Below, in pieces: positions 1-11,269 of a DNA stretch of 64,000 nt. The first letter of the stretch is position 1; each line of letters begins with the position of its first letter. The notes beneath the pieces were generated by a model, which was given only the letters and a program-made list of their open reading frames with translations, did not search any database and had not been told where the DNA came from. Origin of the DNA: Chelydra serpentina (lineage: Eukaryota; Chordata; Testudines; Chelydridae); NCBI GenBank assembly GCA_037349315.1, contig JBAIAC010000001.1, positions 32,612,001 to 32,676,000 of the forward strand, in the 5' to 3' direction. A program made the position numbers and the translations under genes.

Positions 1-1640
1 TCCCTTGAGAGCACCCTTATGCTAGATTTCTTCTTGGAAAAGAATCAGAAACTACACTTTTTCCCATAATTCAATGAGCGGGTTGAACCCGGAAGTGTTT
101 GTTTTGTTTTACTCAATCATAGGCATTTTACCTAAGTACTGACTAAGAAACAGTGAGTAAGGAACTCAGGATTTGGCCCAGGGGTTGGGAGGAGAGAGAG
201 AAAGAGGCCATTTGAAGGTTTCTCTTTAATCTCTGCCCAGACTGCAGGAGATCCCTTTGGTTGTATTAAACCAATACTCATGGAAATGCAGTACCTGATA
301 AAAATAAAAGATGGCAAATGAATGTTTCTAAGGCTTCTCCCTACCCGTGTCATAAACAGCAAGTGTCAAGGAACCTTTTTGTAGAGGCTACTTATCCATG
401 CTGAATTCAGCTTTAACAGTAAGTGAGCATGAGCAAATGTGGATGTGGTGGTCCAAAATACTTAGTCTGAGGGGGAAATTGACTAATTAAGATGGGGCAG
501 TTACCCAAACCACATCTCCCTAGTGGGAAAGCAATATTCTTAACTCTATACCACTGCTGTTTGAGCTAGACAGAAATACAACTTGTGGGTTTCCCCAGCA
601 GGTTCTGCTAGAGCATGGCTCATCCAGATCAGCGGAAAAGTTTTGTCTCCAAACCCTGCAAGGAATGACTATACACATCTAAGTAACCATTCAGAATTTC
701 TCAACAAGGCTAGTGCCCCACCACAACAACCTTGACACAGCAAATCACCCCTCTGGTATTTATTTCCTTCTTCGATTATTACAATGGAGTTTTCCTGTAA
801 TACACCTCAAATCCCTCAGGACTTTTTCAACTGTTGCCATTGTATATAGAGATAATTTCCTTTACCATTAAAATAGAATACATTTGGTGTTACAGAGTGT
901 ATTTTGTATACCATGTACCCTAAATAGCTTTACAAATTACTGAGTTAGATACTGGCAGGCTAGTGATCCTGTCAGCTGATGCAGTAATAGCACAAACAGC
1001 CTGGGATACTGCAACCTGTTTAACAGAAAAGGCAAAGGAAGCAGGAGGAGGAAAATTCTAGCAGCCTCCTAGCAAAGATGGAGAAATTTGATCCACTTAC
1101 TGGATCCTGTCTTTTGGCTGCTCTTTTTGGAAGGTGCTCAGATATAATGGTGGTTGGCACCTTGTAAGGATGTAGATGAAGCAAGTTTGCTGAGAGTGCT
1201 AATTGTTCGTTTTTTGGGAAAGGAATACTGCCTTACATCACATTTCCGGCTGAACAGAAACCACTGCAGATTGTAGAAACCAATCACTGCAGATTATTTT
1301 GAATAATACATGAGGATGTGATCCTTAGGGGATAACAAGGAAGTTTTCAAGTTAGTTAATTTAGAAACATTGTTAGTGTTATTAGTTAAGCATTGCAGTC
1401 ATCTTTCATGAAATAAAAAATAAGGGAATTGTTTGTTTGTGTCACCATAGTAATTACCTAGAAGCCCTAGTCATGGACCAGAAACCCATTGTGCTATGCA
1501 TTGCAAACAGAGAACAAAAAGGTATCCCCTGCCTCAATGAGCTTACAGCCTAACTTGTCACTCCAACAGGCAACTCATTTTACCATTGTTTACATGACTT
1601 AAACTACTACCAATGTACATTTATGCGGAGAAGCTACTGT
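1..1640. other. Unique AT-rich DNA, no gene seen
   Basis: Both strands carry frequent stops, and no splice-framed open segment or recognisable repeat was found. It reads as intron or intergenic DNA. Confidence 0.5.
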
Positions 1641-1880
1641 GAAGACTACATGAAGACAGCGTGGTGTAGATGCTTGAGCAAAGGGTTAGGAGCTAGGAAC
1701 TTATGAATTGCACTACACTCGTTGCGTGGTTTAGGGCAAGTCATGTAACTGCTCTGTGCCTCAGTTTCCCCACCTTTAAAATTGGGATGCCAGTACCTTC
1801 CTCCAAAGGGTATTGTAGGGTTTGTTTAGTTAATGTTTGTACAGTGCTTTGGAAATGTACAGCACTAAAAGCGTTATTTG
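1640..1880 (+). repeat. MIR-like SINE copy
   Basis: The stretch contains the typical MIR-type core: GGGCAAGTCATGTAACTG, then CTCTGTGCCTCAGTTTCCCC, then a TGTAC..TGCTTTGG tail. This matches the tRNA-derived MIR/CORE-SINE family found across amniotes. The copy is old, diverged and noncoding. Confidence 0.65.
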
Positions 1881-2199
1881 TTGTGTTATGATCTCACATC
1901 CAGAAGGACCCAAAATAGCTGTACATATGTTACATACTCAGGAATCACTCACCTACCTGCCACTGAAATGCAGTCATCTTCATGATAGAATAAAGTAACA
2001 ATTTAAGCAGACACAGAAACACCACACAACAGTTTAGGACTTAATGTTAAAAACAATTGAAACTTGCAGTAGGAATGTTATTATCAGAACTAGAACTTGG
2101 CCAGGCCACCCGGGTTAACATCCCTACTCTTGCAGAAAGTTCCCTGAGATCTTTAATTACCACAAGTGGTCAAAGCCTCAGTTTTCTTTTTCAACACTC

Positions 2200-2330
2200 C
2201 CTAGAAACATGAGGGTTAATTAGCTCAGTACAAAAACAGAGGGAAAAGCCATTTACTGAATCACCAACACCACTTCCTGCAGCTGGCTGGGTTGTGCTTG
2301 GTCTCCCGTCCAAGTATTGACCAAGGTCAA
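2200..2330 (-). repeat. 5S rRNA-derived SINE fragment
   Basis: On the minus strand it reads TGGTCAATACTTGGACGGGA followed by GACC, close to the 3' half of 5S rRNA (GGTTAGTACTTGGATGGGAG). It is followed by a GGAAGTGGTGTTGGTGATTC-type segment. A 5S-derived head is characteristic of SINE3/AmnSINE1-class elements. The 5S promoter boxes are incomplete, so this is a relic and not a 5S gene. Confidence 0.6.
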
Positions 2331-2399
2331 TTTTTCTGTCAAACCACTATCCCAAGATGGTAAGACTGTAAGTCCTCAATCTGTGCCAGTATAAGGAGG

Positions 2400-3000
2400 G
2401 TACAAATGTGCAGTATTAAGTAAAAGGAAAATGTAGTATTACTGGAACAGTGCAAAAGAAAATTAAGGACAAAAATGTGCTTGAAAGAAAAGGTATTTAA
2501 TTTATGGGTGTTTATCAGTTATAACCCTCTACAGAGTATGAAATAAACTGAGGGAAATGTCACATATTTAAAACCTCTTTTCTAGCTATGCATATAGCTG
2601 GTTGAATGCTACAAAAATTATGACATTGATTTGAATTTTGAAGTCATTGATTCAGTTCCACCATGTTCAGGCCCCTTTTCATTTGCTGTTTGAAAGCTTT
2701 CATATGGATGGGGGGTTTCAGTTCAACAAATATTTGGAATATGGCTGCGTTTTTTGTTTGAATACCTGCATTTGCATGCAAAGAAGGGTATCTGTGGACA
2801 AATTAGTATTAATAATTTTCACTATTCATCATTTCTTATTCTCCTGTCTAAAATTTTGTTAGGGAGCCTTACTATGTGACTTGGATGACCAGTTACACAT
2901 CACAAACAATGAATAGTGATGTGAGCAGTTTGCATACAGCTCATAAGCTGAAAATTTTCCATCCAAACTATTCAGTGAATCTTTACAAATAGAAATTGGA
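2400..3000. other. Unique AT-rich DNA, no feature seen
   Basis: Nothing beyond short spurious open frames; no splice-like framing and no repeat hallmarks. Confidence 0.4.
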
Positions 3001-3039
3001 ATTTCTGTTCCCTAAGATATTCTGACTTTTTTTTTTATT

Positions 3040-3460
3040 ATTATTCTGAATTGGAATGAAAAGCTACAATTTCAAAACGTCTCATGAAACAAACAAGCCA
3101 CAAAATTTCAGTTTGGGACCATCGAATCATTTAGTTTTGATAAGGTAAAAAGCATGTTGTTTCAATAGGTAAAAACGGTTCAGTTTGACATTGTTTCATT
3201 TAATTTTGTTTTGACTTTTAGGTTATATTACCTTATTAAATATTGCATGTAATATTAAAAGTAATATTTTCATACAATATAAAAGTCAAAACAAAATTAA
3301 ATGAAACTTTTTGACACTATCGAAACAAAATAGGAAAGTCATAATGATTAATTTAGACTTTTTTCAGTCAAAAATTTTGTCAAAATTGACACATTCGAGT
3401 TGAACAATATTGCCTTTTCCAATGGAAATCTGTTCCAGCTAAAAAAATGTGACCAACTCT
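3040..3460. repeat. AT-rich interspersed repeat with 28-bp inverted arms
   Basis: Arms at 3193-3220 and 3280-3307 are exact reverse complements (28 nt each) around a 59-nt AT-rich loop. The flanks share the 'aaaattt/ttgaaa' composition and a GACCAACTCT-type end with copies near 27.0, 28.7, 35.95 and 43.5 kb. It is probably a MITE-like or otherwise noncoding repeat of an unassigned family. Confidence 0.55.
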
Positions 3461-3611
3461 AATTACAGATAATAAGTCGTTCATAATAATGAGTTTGCAG
3501 ATAATTTGCAAACAGAAATACAGTCTTGATTTGTTAGAAAATTTATTCTCAACAAATAGCTCTAGCTGTAGTTTTGAGTAACTCCACCTGTTACTCTGTT
3601 TCTATCATTAG

Positions 3612-3651
3612 GTTTGCTGAAGCAAAATCCCTAGGAGAAAAAGTAAATGAA
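3612..3651 (+). other. Weak candidate micro-exon
   Basis: An acceptor-like tract (CTGTTTCTATCATTAG) precedes 40 nt open in one frame (FAEAKSLGEKVNE), followed by a donor-like GTAAGA. It would start after one base of a split codon and end on a complete codon. Such motifs arise by chance, and no protein family was recognised. Confidence 0.18.
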
Positions 3652-4029
3652 GTAAGAAATAAAATAAGTAAGTAGATTTGTTTTAATTTCCTTATCTATC
3701 TAAATAATTGTTGGTTTTAACATACATTCATAAGACACCAGGGACATGTAACCAAAGTCTGTTTTCTGATGAAAATTAGCCAACCCATTACTAATAAAAG
3801 TCCCTGAAGACTAGTTCCCGGCTGATGACAGGAGATGTGGTCATTTTAAGTACAAACTTTGCTTATTAGAAATTCCATAATGTGAAAGTCAAATATATTC
3901 TTCATTTGGGGCTTTAGATAATAGCGGTCACTTATGTGAAGTGGAATGCAGACCTGTTGAAAGGTGTTTAGCATATGCAATTCAGAATCTGATGAAGAAA
4001 ATATCCAAATACTGTGTTGTTTAGAAAGA

Positions 4030-4720
4030 TTGTAAACCGTGTGGGTCAGGGATTGCACTTACCTGTGTGTTTGTAAAGAACCTAGCACAGGGGTGGGCAA
4101 ACATTTTGGCCTGAGAGCCACATCGGGGGTCTGCAACTGTATGGAGGGCCAGGTAGGGAAGGCTGTGCCTCCCCAAACAGCCTGGCCCCCGCCCTCTATC
4201 CACCCCTTCCCACTTCCCGCCCCCTGACTGTCCCCCTCAAAACTCCCGATCCTTGTCCCCTGACCCCCCCGCCCCTAACCGCCTCCACCCGGAACCCCAC
4301 CCCCTATCCAACCCCCCCTGCTCCTTGTCCCCTGAGCACCCCCTCCCAGGACCCCCTGCTCCTTATCCAACCCCTCCGCCCCCTTACCATGCCGCTCAGA
4401 GCACCAGTACTGGCAGCTGTGCCGCCCGGCTGGAACCAGCCACGCCACCGCACAGTCTAGAGCACCGGGGCAGGCTGGCGGCTCTCACAGCTGCGCTGCC
4501 CAGCAGGAGCTCACAGCCCCGCCGCCCAGAGCGCTGGTGGCCCGGCAAGCTGAGCTGCGGGGGAGGGGCCAGGGGCTAGCCTTCCCGGCCGGGAGCTCAG
4601 GGGCCAGGCAGGACAGTCCTGCGGGCTGGATGTGGCCGCGGGCTGTAGTTTGCCCATCTCTGACCTAGCACAACAGGATCTCCGTATTGTGCACCACCCT
4701 GATACAGTTAATAAGTAGGA
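4030..4720 (+). repeat. MIR-like SINE tail split by a hAT element
   Basis: The 3' part of a MIR-like SINE (GTTTGTAAAGAACCTAGCAC) resumes after the insertion at 4088-4662 as CAACAGGATCTCCGTATTG. Removing the insert and one target copy restores a continuous SINE tail, which shows that the SINE is the older component. Confidence 0.55.
4088..4662. mobile_element. Non-autonomous hAT element, 575 bp, perfect 8-bp TSD
   Basis: The element begins CAGGGGTGGGCAAAC and ends GTTTGCCCATCTCTG, an inverted pair typical of hAT (Charlie-type) termini. It is flanked by exact 8-bp duplications ACCTAGCA at 4080-4087 and 4663-4670. The interior is C-rich and GC-rich with no transposase; the open frames inside it are compositional. 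It was presumably mobilised in trans by a hAT transposase. Confidence 0.85.
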
Positions 4721-5590
4721 ATGTGAGACTCATATGGGAAGGGTGAGTGTTTAAACAAAAGGAAAAAATTAGAAGATCTCAGGGTTTCAAGACGAATCCC
4801 TCTGAACCAGGAGGAAAACACCTTTTTATCTAGCTGTTTTCAGAAGAAACAACACTGGCGGATTGTAATATTCCTGGGAGCCAAATGCTTTCTCTAGTTC
4901 TCAGCCCAAACAGCCAGGCTATATGCTGAGGAAATCTTCACAAGTCCTGAGAGAGAGAATCCTTTTCCACAGACTAGCAATAGAATTACTCAGAGCATTA
5001 CCATAGCTTTAAGCTTCAGAGCTTTGGTAGAACCCCCCACTTGCAGACTAAGACCACTTTACTTCTGAATGACAGCGTCCACACTGGGGTTTGGGTGCTT
5101 TAAATTCACAACTTGAGTTCATTCCGCTTACATTTCCTGAGTATTCCCATGTAGCACATGCCCATAGAGTATCCTGCTAGGCAGTATGTACCAGCAAAAT
5201 GCTGTTTTACAGACCCAAAATGAGAGCTGCACTCTTTGAGTGGCTATGTTTAATTTGATCCCAGCAGAATCCAGAGGAAAGTGTTGACTTTGACTGAAGT
5301 ATTGTTTGCTTTTCCTTTTCCCCAAAGATAGTCAGAACTGTTGAGAAAAACACGAACAGAATTGTGATTTTGCAGCATTTACAAACCTTTGTTGTTAGAT
5401 AGTTTTTCTCATCAAACCCTGTATTGAGATGATCAAAATTGGTTTTATTTACTGTTTCAATACTAACACTGAAGACTGTCACCATTACTTGGTGTCCATT
5501 ATCATGTATAAAGCATAGAAGTGAATGGATCAGTAGCAGAAAATAGCAAGCCCTTCGATCACTGGCTGCCACTATGCACAGATCAGTAGA
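4671..5590. other. Unique DNA, no gene seen
   Basis: No repeat hallmark seen apart from the last bases of the split SINE. The long minus-strand open frame (5207-5653) reaches across a donor-like site and is treated as chance, except for the short candidate exon at 5617-5671. Confidence 0.4.
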
Positions 5591-5616
5591 GCTGTGCTGA
5601 ACTTCAAGATACATAC

Positions 5617-5671
5617 CTGCCATCCGCAGGTAATTCTGATAATAACCATCCATAAAGATGCCAAAAGGCTC
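5617..5671 (-). other. Candidate short coding exon on minus strand
   Basis: On the minus strand a pyrimidine-rich tract ending TTTTTGAAAG is followed by 55 nt open in one frame (EPFGIFMDGYYQNYLRMA plus one base). A strong donor-like GCAG|GTATGT then follows. The signal is splice-like but short, no family was recognised, and it may be chance. Confidence 0.25.
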
Positions 5672-5941
5672 CTTTCAAAAATCAAAACAGAAATCCCTTT
5701 TCCCTCTACCTGTTTCCAAGGACACCCTTTAGAAGACTTTACTTGTTTGTTTTTGTTTGTTGTTCGTTTGTTTTAAATTTCCTGTGACACAACATGTTTT
5801 AAACATATAGATTGTGGATTTTTTCATTAAAAAACTACTTTTCTAAAAGCTTCAATTTTTTCTAAAGCAAGGTCACTACCATTACTAAAAAGTACAGTCA
5901 TCTAAACAAACTTAGTTGCCTAAAGTTTGATTACTGTGAAA

Positions 5942-5967
5942 ATGTTGCTGTTCTAGGTTGCTGTTCT
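5942..5967. repeat. 13-bp tandem duplication
   Basis: GTTGCTGTTCTAG occurs twice back to back, a recent small duplication without other context. Confidence 0.7.
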
Positions 5968-5999
5968 AGTGAATGACTGGGATGAAGGAGCTGTATGTT

Positions 6000-6145
6000 T
6001 CTCTTCCTGATTCTACTGCAGTCTCACTGTGATACCTTGGTCAAGACATCTAACTTCTCACCTTCATTTCCCCATCTGTAAAATGGGAATGATACCCATC
6101 TTTGTAGAGTGTTTTGAGATCCTTGAATGAAAGTCCAAGATAGTA
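6000..6145 (+). repeat. MIR-like SINE copy
   Basis: It shows the core CTTGGTCAAGACATCTAACT and then CCCCATCTGTAAAATGGGAA followed by TGATACC, the diagnostic central block of MIR-type SINEs. The tail runs into a microsatellite. Confidence 0.7.
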
Positions 6146-6203
6146 GTAGTATTATTGTTACTGTTGTTGTTATTATTGTTTTTTTAATTATTATTATTAT
6201 TAG
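6143..6203. repeat. (TAG/TTG/TTA)n microsatellite
   Basis: An imperfect trinucleotide tract (tagtagtag, ttgttgttattatt, ttattattattag) grows out of the end of the SINE, as A/T-rich SINE tails often do. Confidence 0.8.
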
Positions 6204-6279
6204 TCTAGAATCTGCTTTCAATCCATTGTAAATGCAGTTTTCTCTAAGATACAACCAACTTTTCATAAAAACTCACTCT

Positions 6280-7340
6280 GGGCTGAAACTTGAAATTCAA
6301 GTCCTCACTTTAGGTGTGTTTTTTGTTGGTTTGGTTTTTTAATTATATCAATTTTTACTAGCTTTAGTTTCAATTGATCTGGTATTTTTCAATCCGATTG
6401 ATAGGCCGACAAACTCTCATTTTGTGGTTATAAATGCTTTTCATGTATTGCATAGGCTTCTAGGCACCAATCCTATAAAAGGATCTGTGTGAGTGTACAC
6501 AGCTGAACTCCACGCTGATGGGAGCGTCCAACTTCATCGATCACTTCATAAACTCAGGGTCACAGGCTGTAACATAGGCTATTTTGTTAATAGTTTTAAA
6601 ATACTAATAAAATGCCGGAGGATTAAGAGAGAGATGATAGTGCAAAACCACTTTCCCAGAAGGATTTTTTTTTTAATAACTACATGCTGGGCATATGAAA
6701 TCTAGTACTGTAGTATTATAATGTAGGTTATAGTGAGCTATTCCTTTGACGTATCAGGGCCTTTTCAGATCACCTCTATTAATAAACCTGCCTATTAGCA
6801 CCTCTCAGACAATTATTAAATCCCTAGGGTCAAGAAAGTTACCTTCTGGTTTCTGTAGCTAAACCAGAGCAATTAGGCCAGTTTACATAGTTAAGCAGTC
6901 TGAAACAATTTTCTAGTTAAGCCTGGCTCATTCATAGTTTGCATATTCAGACGGAATAACATTAATGATGCCACGTAAGGTTACTAACCTGCCAAAATTA
7001 TACTGAAAAACCCGATAGGGGTAATAATAGTCATCTGGGCCTGCAGCTAGGTCTTTAATTCACTTTTATTGTTGTTTTGGTTTCCTTAAAACATTCCTGG
7101 CTGAGTAGATGTACAAAATGAAGAACAGATCCCATCAATATCAGTTTCTTCTATTTCCAAGTTACACTTAATAATATAAAACTATGCACCACAAAGGTCA
7201 TTGGGGGAACCTCCTGGTAAGCCACTTGGTGCAATGTAGAACCCATTTCACGTGGTCTGATTATATACAGTGATATTGACAGTAGTTGGCTGTAACCTAA
7301 ATTTGTATCCTGTGTGTCATAACTATCCTCTCATTCTGAC
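6280..7340. other. Unique AT-rich DNA, no gene seen
   Basis: No convincing coding, SINE or transposon hallmark was found on either strand. Confidence 0.4.
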
Positions 7341-7343
7341 TTT

Positions 7344-7398
7344 CTTTTGGAAATATTGCAGTATTTTGCAATAGAAGGTATGCAAAATACTGCAACCA
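7344..7398. repeat. Short near-perfect hairpin
   Basis: GCAGTATTTTGCA (7358-7370) is the exact reverse complement of 7381-7393 with a 10-nt loop. Pairing extends outward to TT and to GGAA/TTCC at the base. It could be a pre-miRNA-like hairpin or a tiny palindromic repeat; the sequence alone cannot decide. Confidence 0.5.
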
Positions 7399-7574
7399 CT
7401 TCCCAAATACATCAGCATTTTGAAAAACACATAAGGCACTTGGAACTGAGCAAAGAAATTCACAATGTGATTTTTGCTGGTAGGCTTTTGTGGTTGCTGT
7501 TGTTGATTTCACAAAAAGATAAAGGAAAAACATCCTAGGAGTCAGTGGGAGTTTAACTGCAGAACGACTATAAT

Positions 7575-7755
7575 ATCAGTAATAAGATACTGCAGCTAGC
7601 ATTCCACTGTTTTAATTCCTCTCTGCAGTTGCACCACAGAGAATCAAATACTGCCACTCTTATTTATATTGAATAGTATCTTACTCTGTGAGTAGTACCA
7701 CTGATTGCAGGGTAGTACTCAACATGAGGAAAGGAGGCAGAGTCTGGACCATCAT
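7575..7755. repeat. Degenerate palindromic repeat (CAGARTCTGG type)
   Basis: It contains the arm pattern CTGCCACTC..TAGTATCTTACTCTG..AGTAGTACCACTGATTG..GGTAGTACTCA..GGCAGAGTCTGG. The same order occurs at 39180-39305 and 42710-42845, so these three belong to one dispersed hairpin family. Confidence 0.45.
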
Positions 7756-7759
7756 GGAT

Positions 7760-7783
7760 AATAATAATAATTAATAATAAAAC
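7760..7783. repeat. (ATA)n microsatellite
   Basis: A short ataataataataattaataataa tract. Confidence 0.8.
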
Positions 7784-7789
7784 TGTAGG

Positions 7790-8780
7790 GTATGGTCACA
7801 TAGTCCAAACCTCTGAGTGCAAGAATTTCTATAAACTTCTAACCTTTTGTTCTCCTACTACTCCATGATCTGCACTGATTTCCAATAAGCTTCCAAGTGG
7901 ACTTCAACATGTTGTGTTTTTTAACTCATAAAGCACTAAATGGTTTGGGATCTGATCACCTGAGAGATTGCCTCTGTGCCTGTAGTATGCTACCACAAAT
8001 GAGATCAGGAGAGGTATTTGAGCTGGAGCTACCTTAATATCAATGAGAAGGAGCTGCTGGCAGGGTGCTGTCCGTGAGGGGTCCTCGACTTTGGAACCTG
8101 CTCCCCACTTGGTCTGCCAGAGCCCAGCATTATTAACCTTCTGGGCATGCTGCAAGGGCCATTGATTTTCTCTCCTCTCCAAGGTTGTCGAGGAGAGGCT
8201 AATCTGAGGTGGATGTAGTTATGTGCAGTTCCTTGTTTATTCTGATTTTTAACGTATGGGTCAGGTGTTCAGGGCACAGGATGGGCACCTATCGTACAGT
8301 TTAGGGAGAGAGGGAGGGAGTATCCTCCAGGTCAGAGGCCATAATACTATCACAATTCCACTGCATGGGGGATCCTATCCACAGAGAATTCCCACAGCAG
8401 GAATTCTCTTTTCCCAGCACACTGAAAAATAGTGCTGCACAACAGTTCTCTCCACTCTTCTGTGAAAGATTTTGGGGGGCAGGGTGAGAGGGTCTGCAAC
8501 TGCACAAACTGCTGGTCAGAATCCCCAATCAAGTGGTAGCAAAGAGGCCGGGAGCACTACTTCAGTGGAATTAGAACAGAGACGAATTTGGCCCATCGAG
8601 GAGACTTTAGAAAATATGCTCTGTACAAGGAAAATTAAGCTGGTCTATTCTTGCTGAGTTTAGTGATTAGAGTTTAGAGCTGCTCACACGCAAGCATGCA
8701 ATAGGCACATGTACAGTAGATGCATATAAGATTAGTAAAGATTTCCAGTGCTTCACTATAAATGTCTGTTTTACTTGGGA
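7790..8780. other. Unique DNA, no gene seen
   Basis: Part (7900-8230) has a CR1- or SINE-like GC level but no diagnostic motif. Short open frames overlap on several strands and are not supported. Confidence 0.35.
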
Positions 8781-8786
8781 TGTTTA

Positions 8787-8838
8787 TACCACTATTTGGT
8801 CTAATTTTTCCTGAGGAAAAAATTAGACCAAATGGTAT
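8787..8838. repeat. Perfect-apex hairpin, about 19-bp arms
   Basis: 8794-8812 pairs with 8814-8833 with a single bulged A and a 1-nt centre. Outer bases ATACCA/TGGTAT extend the stem. It is a cruciform-prone palindrome of unassigned origin. Confidence 0.6.
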
Positions 8839-9373
8839 TTGAAAGCCCAAAGGGAGGCAGCTGTTCCTTTTAGTCTGTCCAGAAATCAGCTAACGCTATA
8901 ATTGAAGCTGGGAGAGGAAAGGCAAACTCATGTGGGAGTAATAGCTGTGCAAGCAAACAACAAGCCCTCTAGTAATGAAAAAGGCTAGGTGGGTGGATTA
9001 TGTGCATGTGATGTTGACTGTGCAACCGTACCCCCAGGAATGTTGTGATGTTTCATTCGTCTGCCTTCTCTGAAACATTATGGTGAAGCTGATTAATGCA
9101 TGAGATCGTATGATATCCAAGGCAATTATACTCTTCAGTGAGGCCAAAGTGCTACTATTAGAAAATGAGATTACAGTGTAATTAATTTTTATACATAGCA
9201 CTTATATCATTTTCACAATACATTGTAATACTGCCAACGATAGAGTAAGGTAGTGAGAGTTGTCGTGGGGGCAGTAGCACAAGAAGTGTGAACGGCTAAC
9301 AATAAGAGGAGGCAAAGAATAAAATATTGGTCAAGATTGTCCACTGCCTTGCACTTTATGCAGCCTTTAAGTG

Positions 9374-9454
9374 AGTACAAAGTAGGTGTAAAACACTATC
9401 GCCTCACATCTCTCCACTCACACCAGTGGCAGGGTTTTATACCCACTTTGCACT
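9374..9454. repeat. Imperfect palindromic repeat
   Basis: AGTACAAAGTAGGTGTAAAA (9374-9393) mirrors TTTTATACCCACTTTGCACT (9435-9454) as an imperfect inverted repeat around 41 nt. It resembles the other dispersed hairpin repeats of the window. Confidence 0.45.
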
Positions 9455-9848
9455 GGTGAAAATGATGACAGAAGTTGCAAGAGAGTGGAAAATCGGAACT
9501 ATTGCTTAGAAAAAGCTTTATTCAACTGATAGTAAGGTTTAGACCCACAAAGAAACAACATTGAAGGTTAAGGCCACTATTCCAGTCAGATTACCCTCGT
9601 TCCTGGGTATTACAATACAGTCTAATCTGGCAGGGGAACTCCTGCATCCCTTAGCAGATGCAGTACTCTGTCTGAGTTAGGGATGGAGTAATATCATAAC
9701 TCTGAAATTTTATGGTGTTGGTTTTAATGGCTTGATTTCAAACATATTAAGTATATATTAAGTATATTGTACTTTTATTTTTGGAGCTGCTGTTTCTTAG
9801 CCTGGGGTCCATCAGCATTTTCATTTTCTCCCTTCTCCCTGCCACTCC

Positions 9849-9880
9849 ACACACACGCATATGCACACACACACACTCAC
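9849..9880. repeat. (CA)n microsatellite
   Basis: An interrupted cacacacacgcatatgcacacacacaca tract. Confidence 0.85.
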
Positions 9881-9889
9881 TCAAAGAGA

Positions 9890-10680
9890 AGATGGTGCTT
9901 TATAAGTCAAGGACACCTAAAGAATGAATCCCAGGTGTCCACATCTGCTATTAATATCCTGTTTGGGGATTGCAGAGACTTCAGTCTCTTTCATCCACCT
10001 GGCACATGAAACGTCTGAAGAAAATCATATTTTTTTAAAATCTCTGGTTAGTAATACTGTCTCTGAAGGGCAACTTAATCAAGACACAGCAAGTGAATGT
10101 GACAAACAAAAAAAGGAAAAGCAAGAAAGAAGCTAAGCATAATGAAAATAAGCTTACACAACTGCGTGATTGCACAGCTTGACGGTGCGTGATGGTACCA
10201 AATCATCTCCCCTTTTAAAAAACTTAATAAAATCAGCTATTCCTAATGGCCACGTTAACCTAGCCATTATTGTACGGCTGAGTTTTTGTAGATGTCACAA
10301 GAGAAGTAAGTCTTTGAAGGGTGATAGAATTGTGGTCTTAAAGTTTTGCTCATGGAAGTTGTGGAAGAAAGCATGGAAACCTTTGGGAGAACAGGCAAAT
10401 ACGCAGTTGAGGCTGGCATAGTTATCACAACAAAGGGGGGCCTGAAAAACTGTGTTATGGTGCATGCTGTGTTTCATGAAGAGAGAATCAGAGTCAAATC
10501 CTGGTCCTGTAAGAGTTAATGGGAGTCTAGTCCAAAATGCCTAAAGATCCTATTCTTATCTTGCTGCATTCATGCAACTTTCTTGTGGGAGCATCAAGGT
10601 AGAGAAGAATAATTTCCTGAATATATTCACCCTATGTCACCCTGGATGTGTAAAAAATAATAATAATAACCCTAGGCATG
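9890..10680. other. Unique DNA, no gene seen
   Basis: Several short overlapping frames (9924-10421) have no splice-framed or family support. A short (ATA)n tract lies at 10652-10670. Confidence 0.35.
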
Positions 10681-10689
10681 TACCAGAAT

Positions 10690-10825
10690 AACTGTCCACT
10701 GGAGGTGGGAAGAAGGGAAGGTTGCTATACTGATATAACTATACCTCTATAGGTATAGTTATTATACCTGTATAACTCTGTTGGTATAACTGATAAAATT
10801 TTCCTGTGTAGATAAAGCCTTAACT
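10690..10825. repeat. Truncated Harbinger-like MITE
   Basis: It has repeated ATACTGATATAACTATACC-type arms, including the hairpin ACTATACCTCTATAGGTATAGT at its centre. It ends GTGTAGATAAAGCCTTA, which resembles the outer TIR (GGGCTTTGTCTACAC-type) of Harbinger MITEs elsewhere in the window. The left end is missing. Confidence 0.45.
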
Positions 10826-11119
10826 GAGATTAAAACAATCAGATTTCTCAGGACAGAGATGTTGTGAAACACCACTGAGGCAATGTTTGGAGTTACAATT
10901 GAAAAAATCAATTTTGAGGGTTTTTTAACCTCACTTGCCAGTATAAATTACACACTTTGAGAAAGGAGAACTAATTACTTAGTCAACAGAATCCCAAGGA
11001 AGATTGTAGGAATGTTGTTTGAATGGCTATGTCAATATTATATGGATTTAAATAATTGCGGAAAATTGTGTGAGCCAAAAGCATTTTTAACTTTGTAGTG
11101 GAAGGGCATATAAATTCAC

Positions 11120-11250
11120 AAAGGGTGAAATTCACCCTCTGTTGAGGGACAATACAATACCTATGCACCATTGAACTCCTGACATTAAGTGAGACTTAAA
11201 TGGCGTGTACTCTTGTGCTGGCTTTCTACACGGGGATGAATTTCACCCAA
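11120..11250. repeat. Palindromic repeat with TGAAATTCACCC ends
   Basis: GGGTGAAATTCACCC at the left and GGGATGAATTTCACCC at the right bracket about 100 nt. The same end motif appears in the hairpin at 60498-60577. Confidence 0.45.
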
Positions 11251-11269
11251 AGCACCTTACTGCTTTCTA

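Noticed and set aside
2280..2330. Possible 5S rRNA gene
   Set aside because: Only part of the 5S 3' half is recognisable, followed by SINE sequence.
4253..4579. 108-codon proline-rich frame
   Set aside because: It lies wholly within the noncoding C-rich interior of a hAT element.
5207..5653. 148-codon minus frame as a whole gene
   Set aside because: No domain recognised, and it spans a strong donor-like site. Only the 55-nt segment at 5617-5671 is kept as a weak exon candidate.
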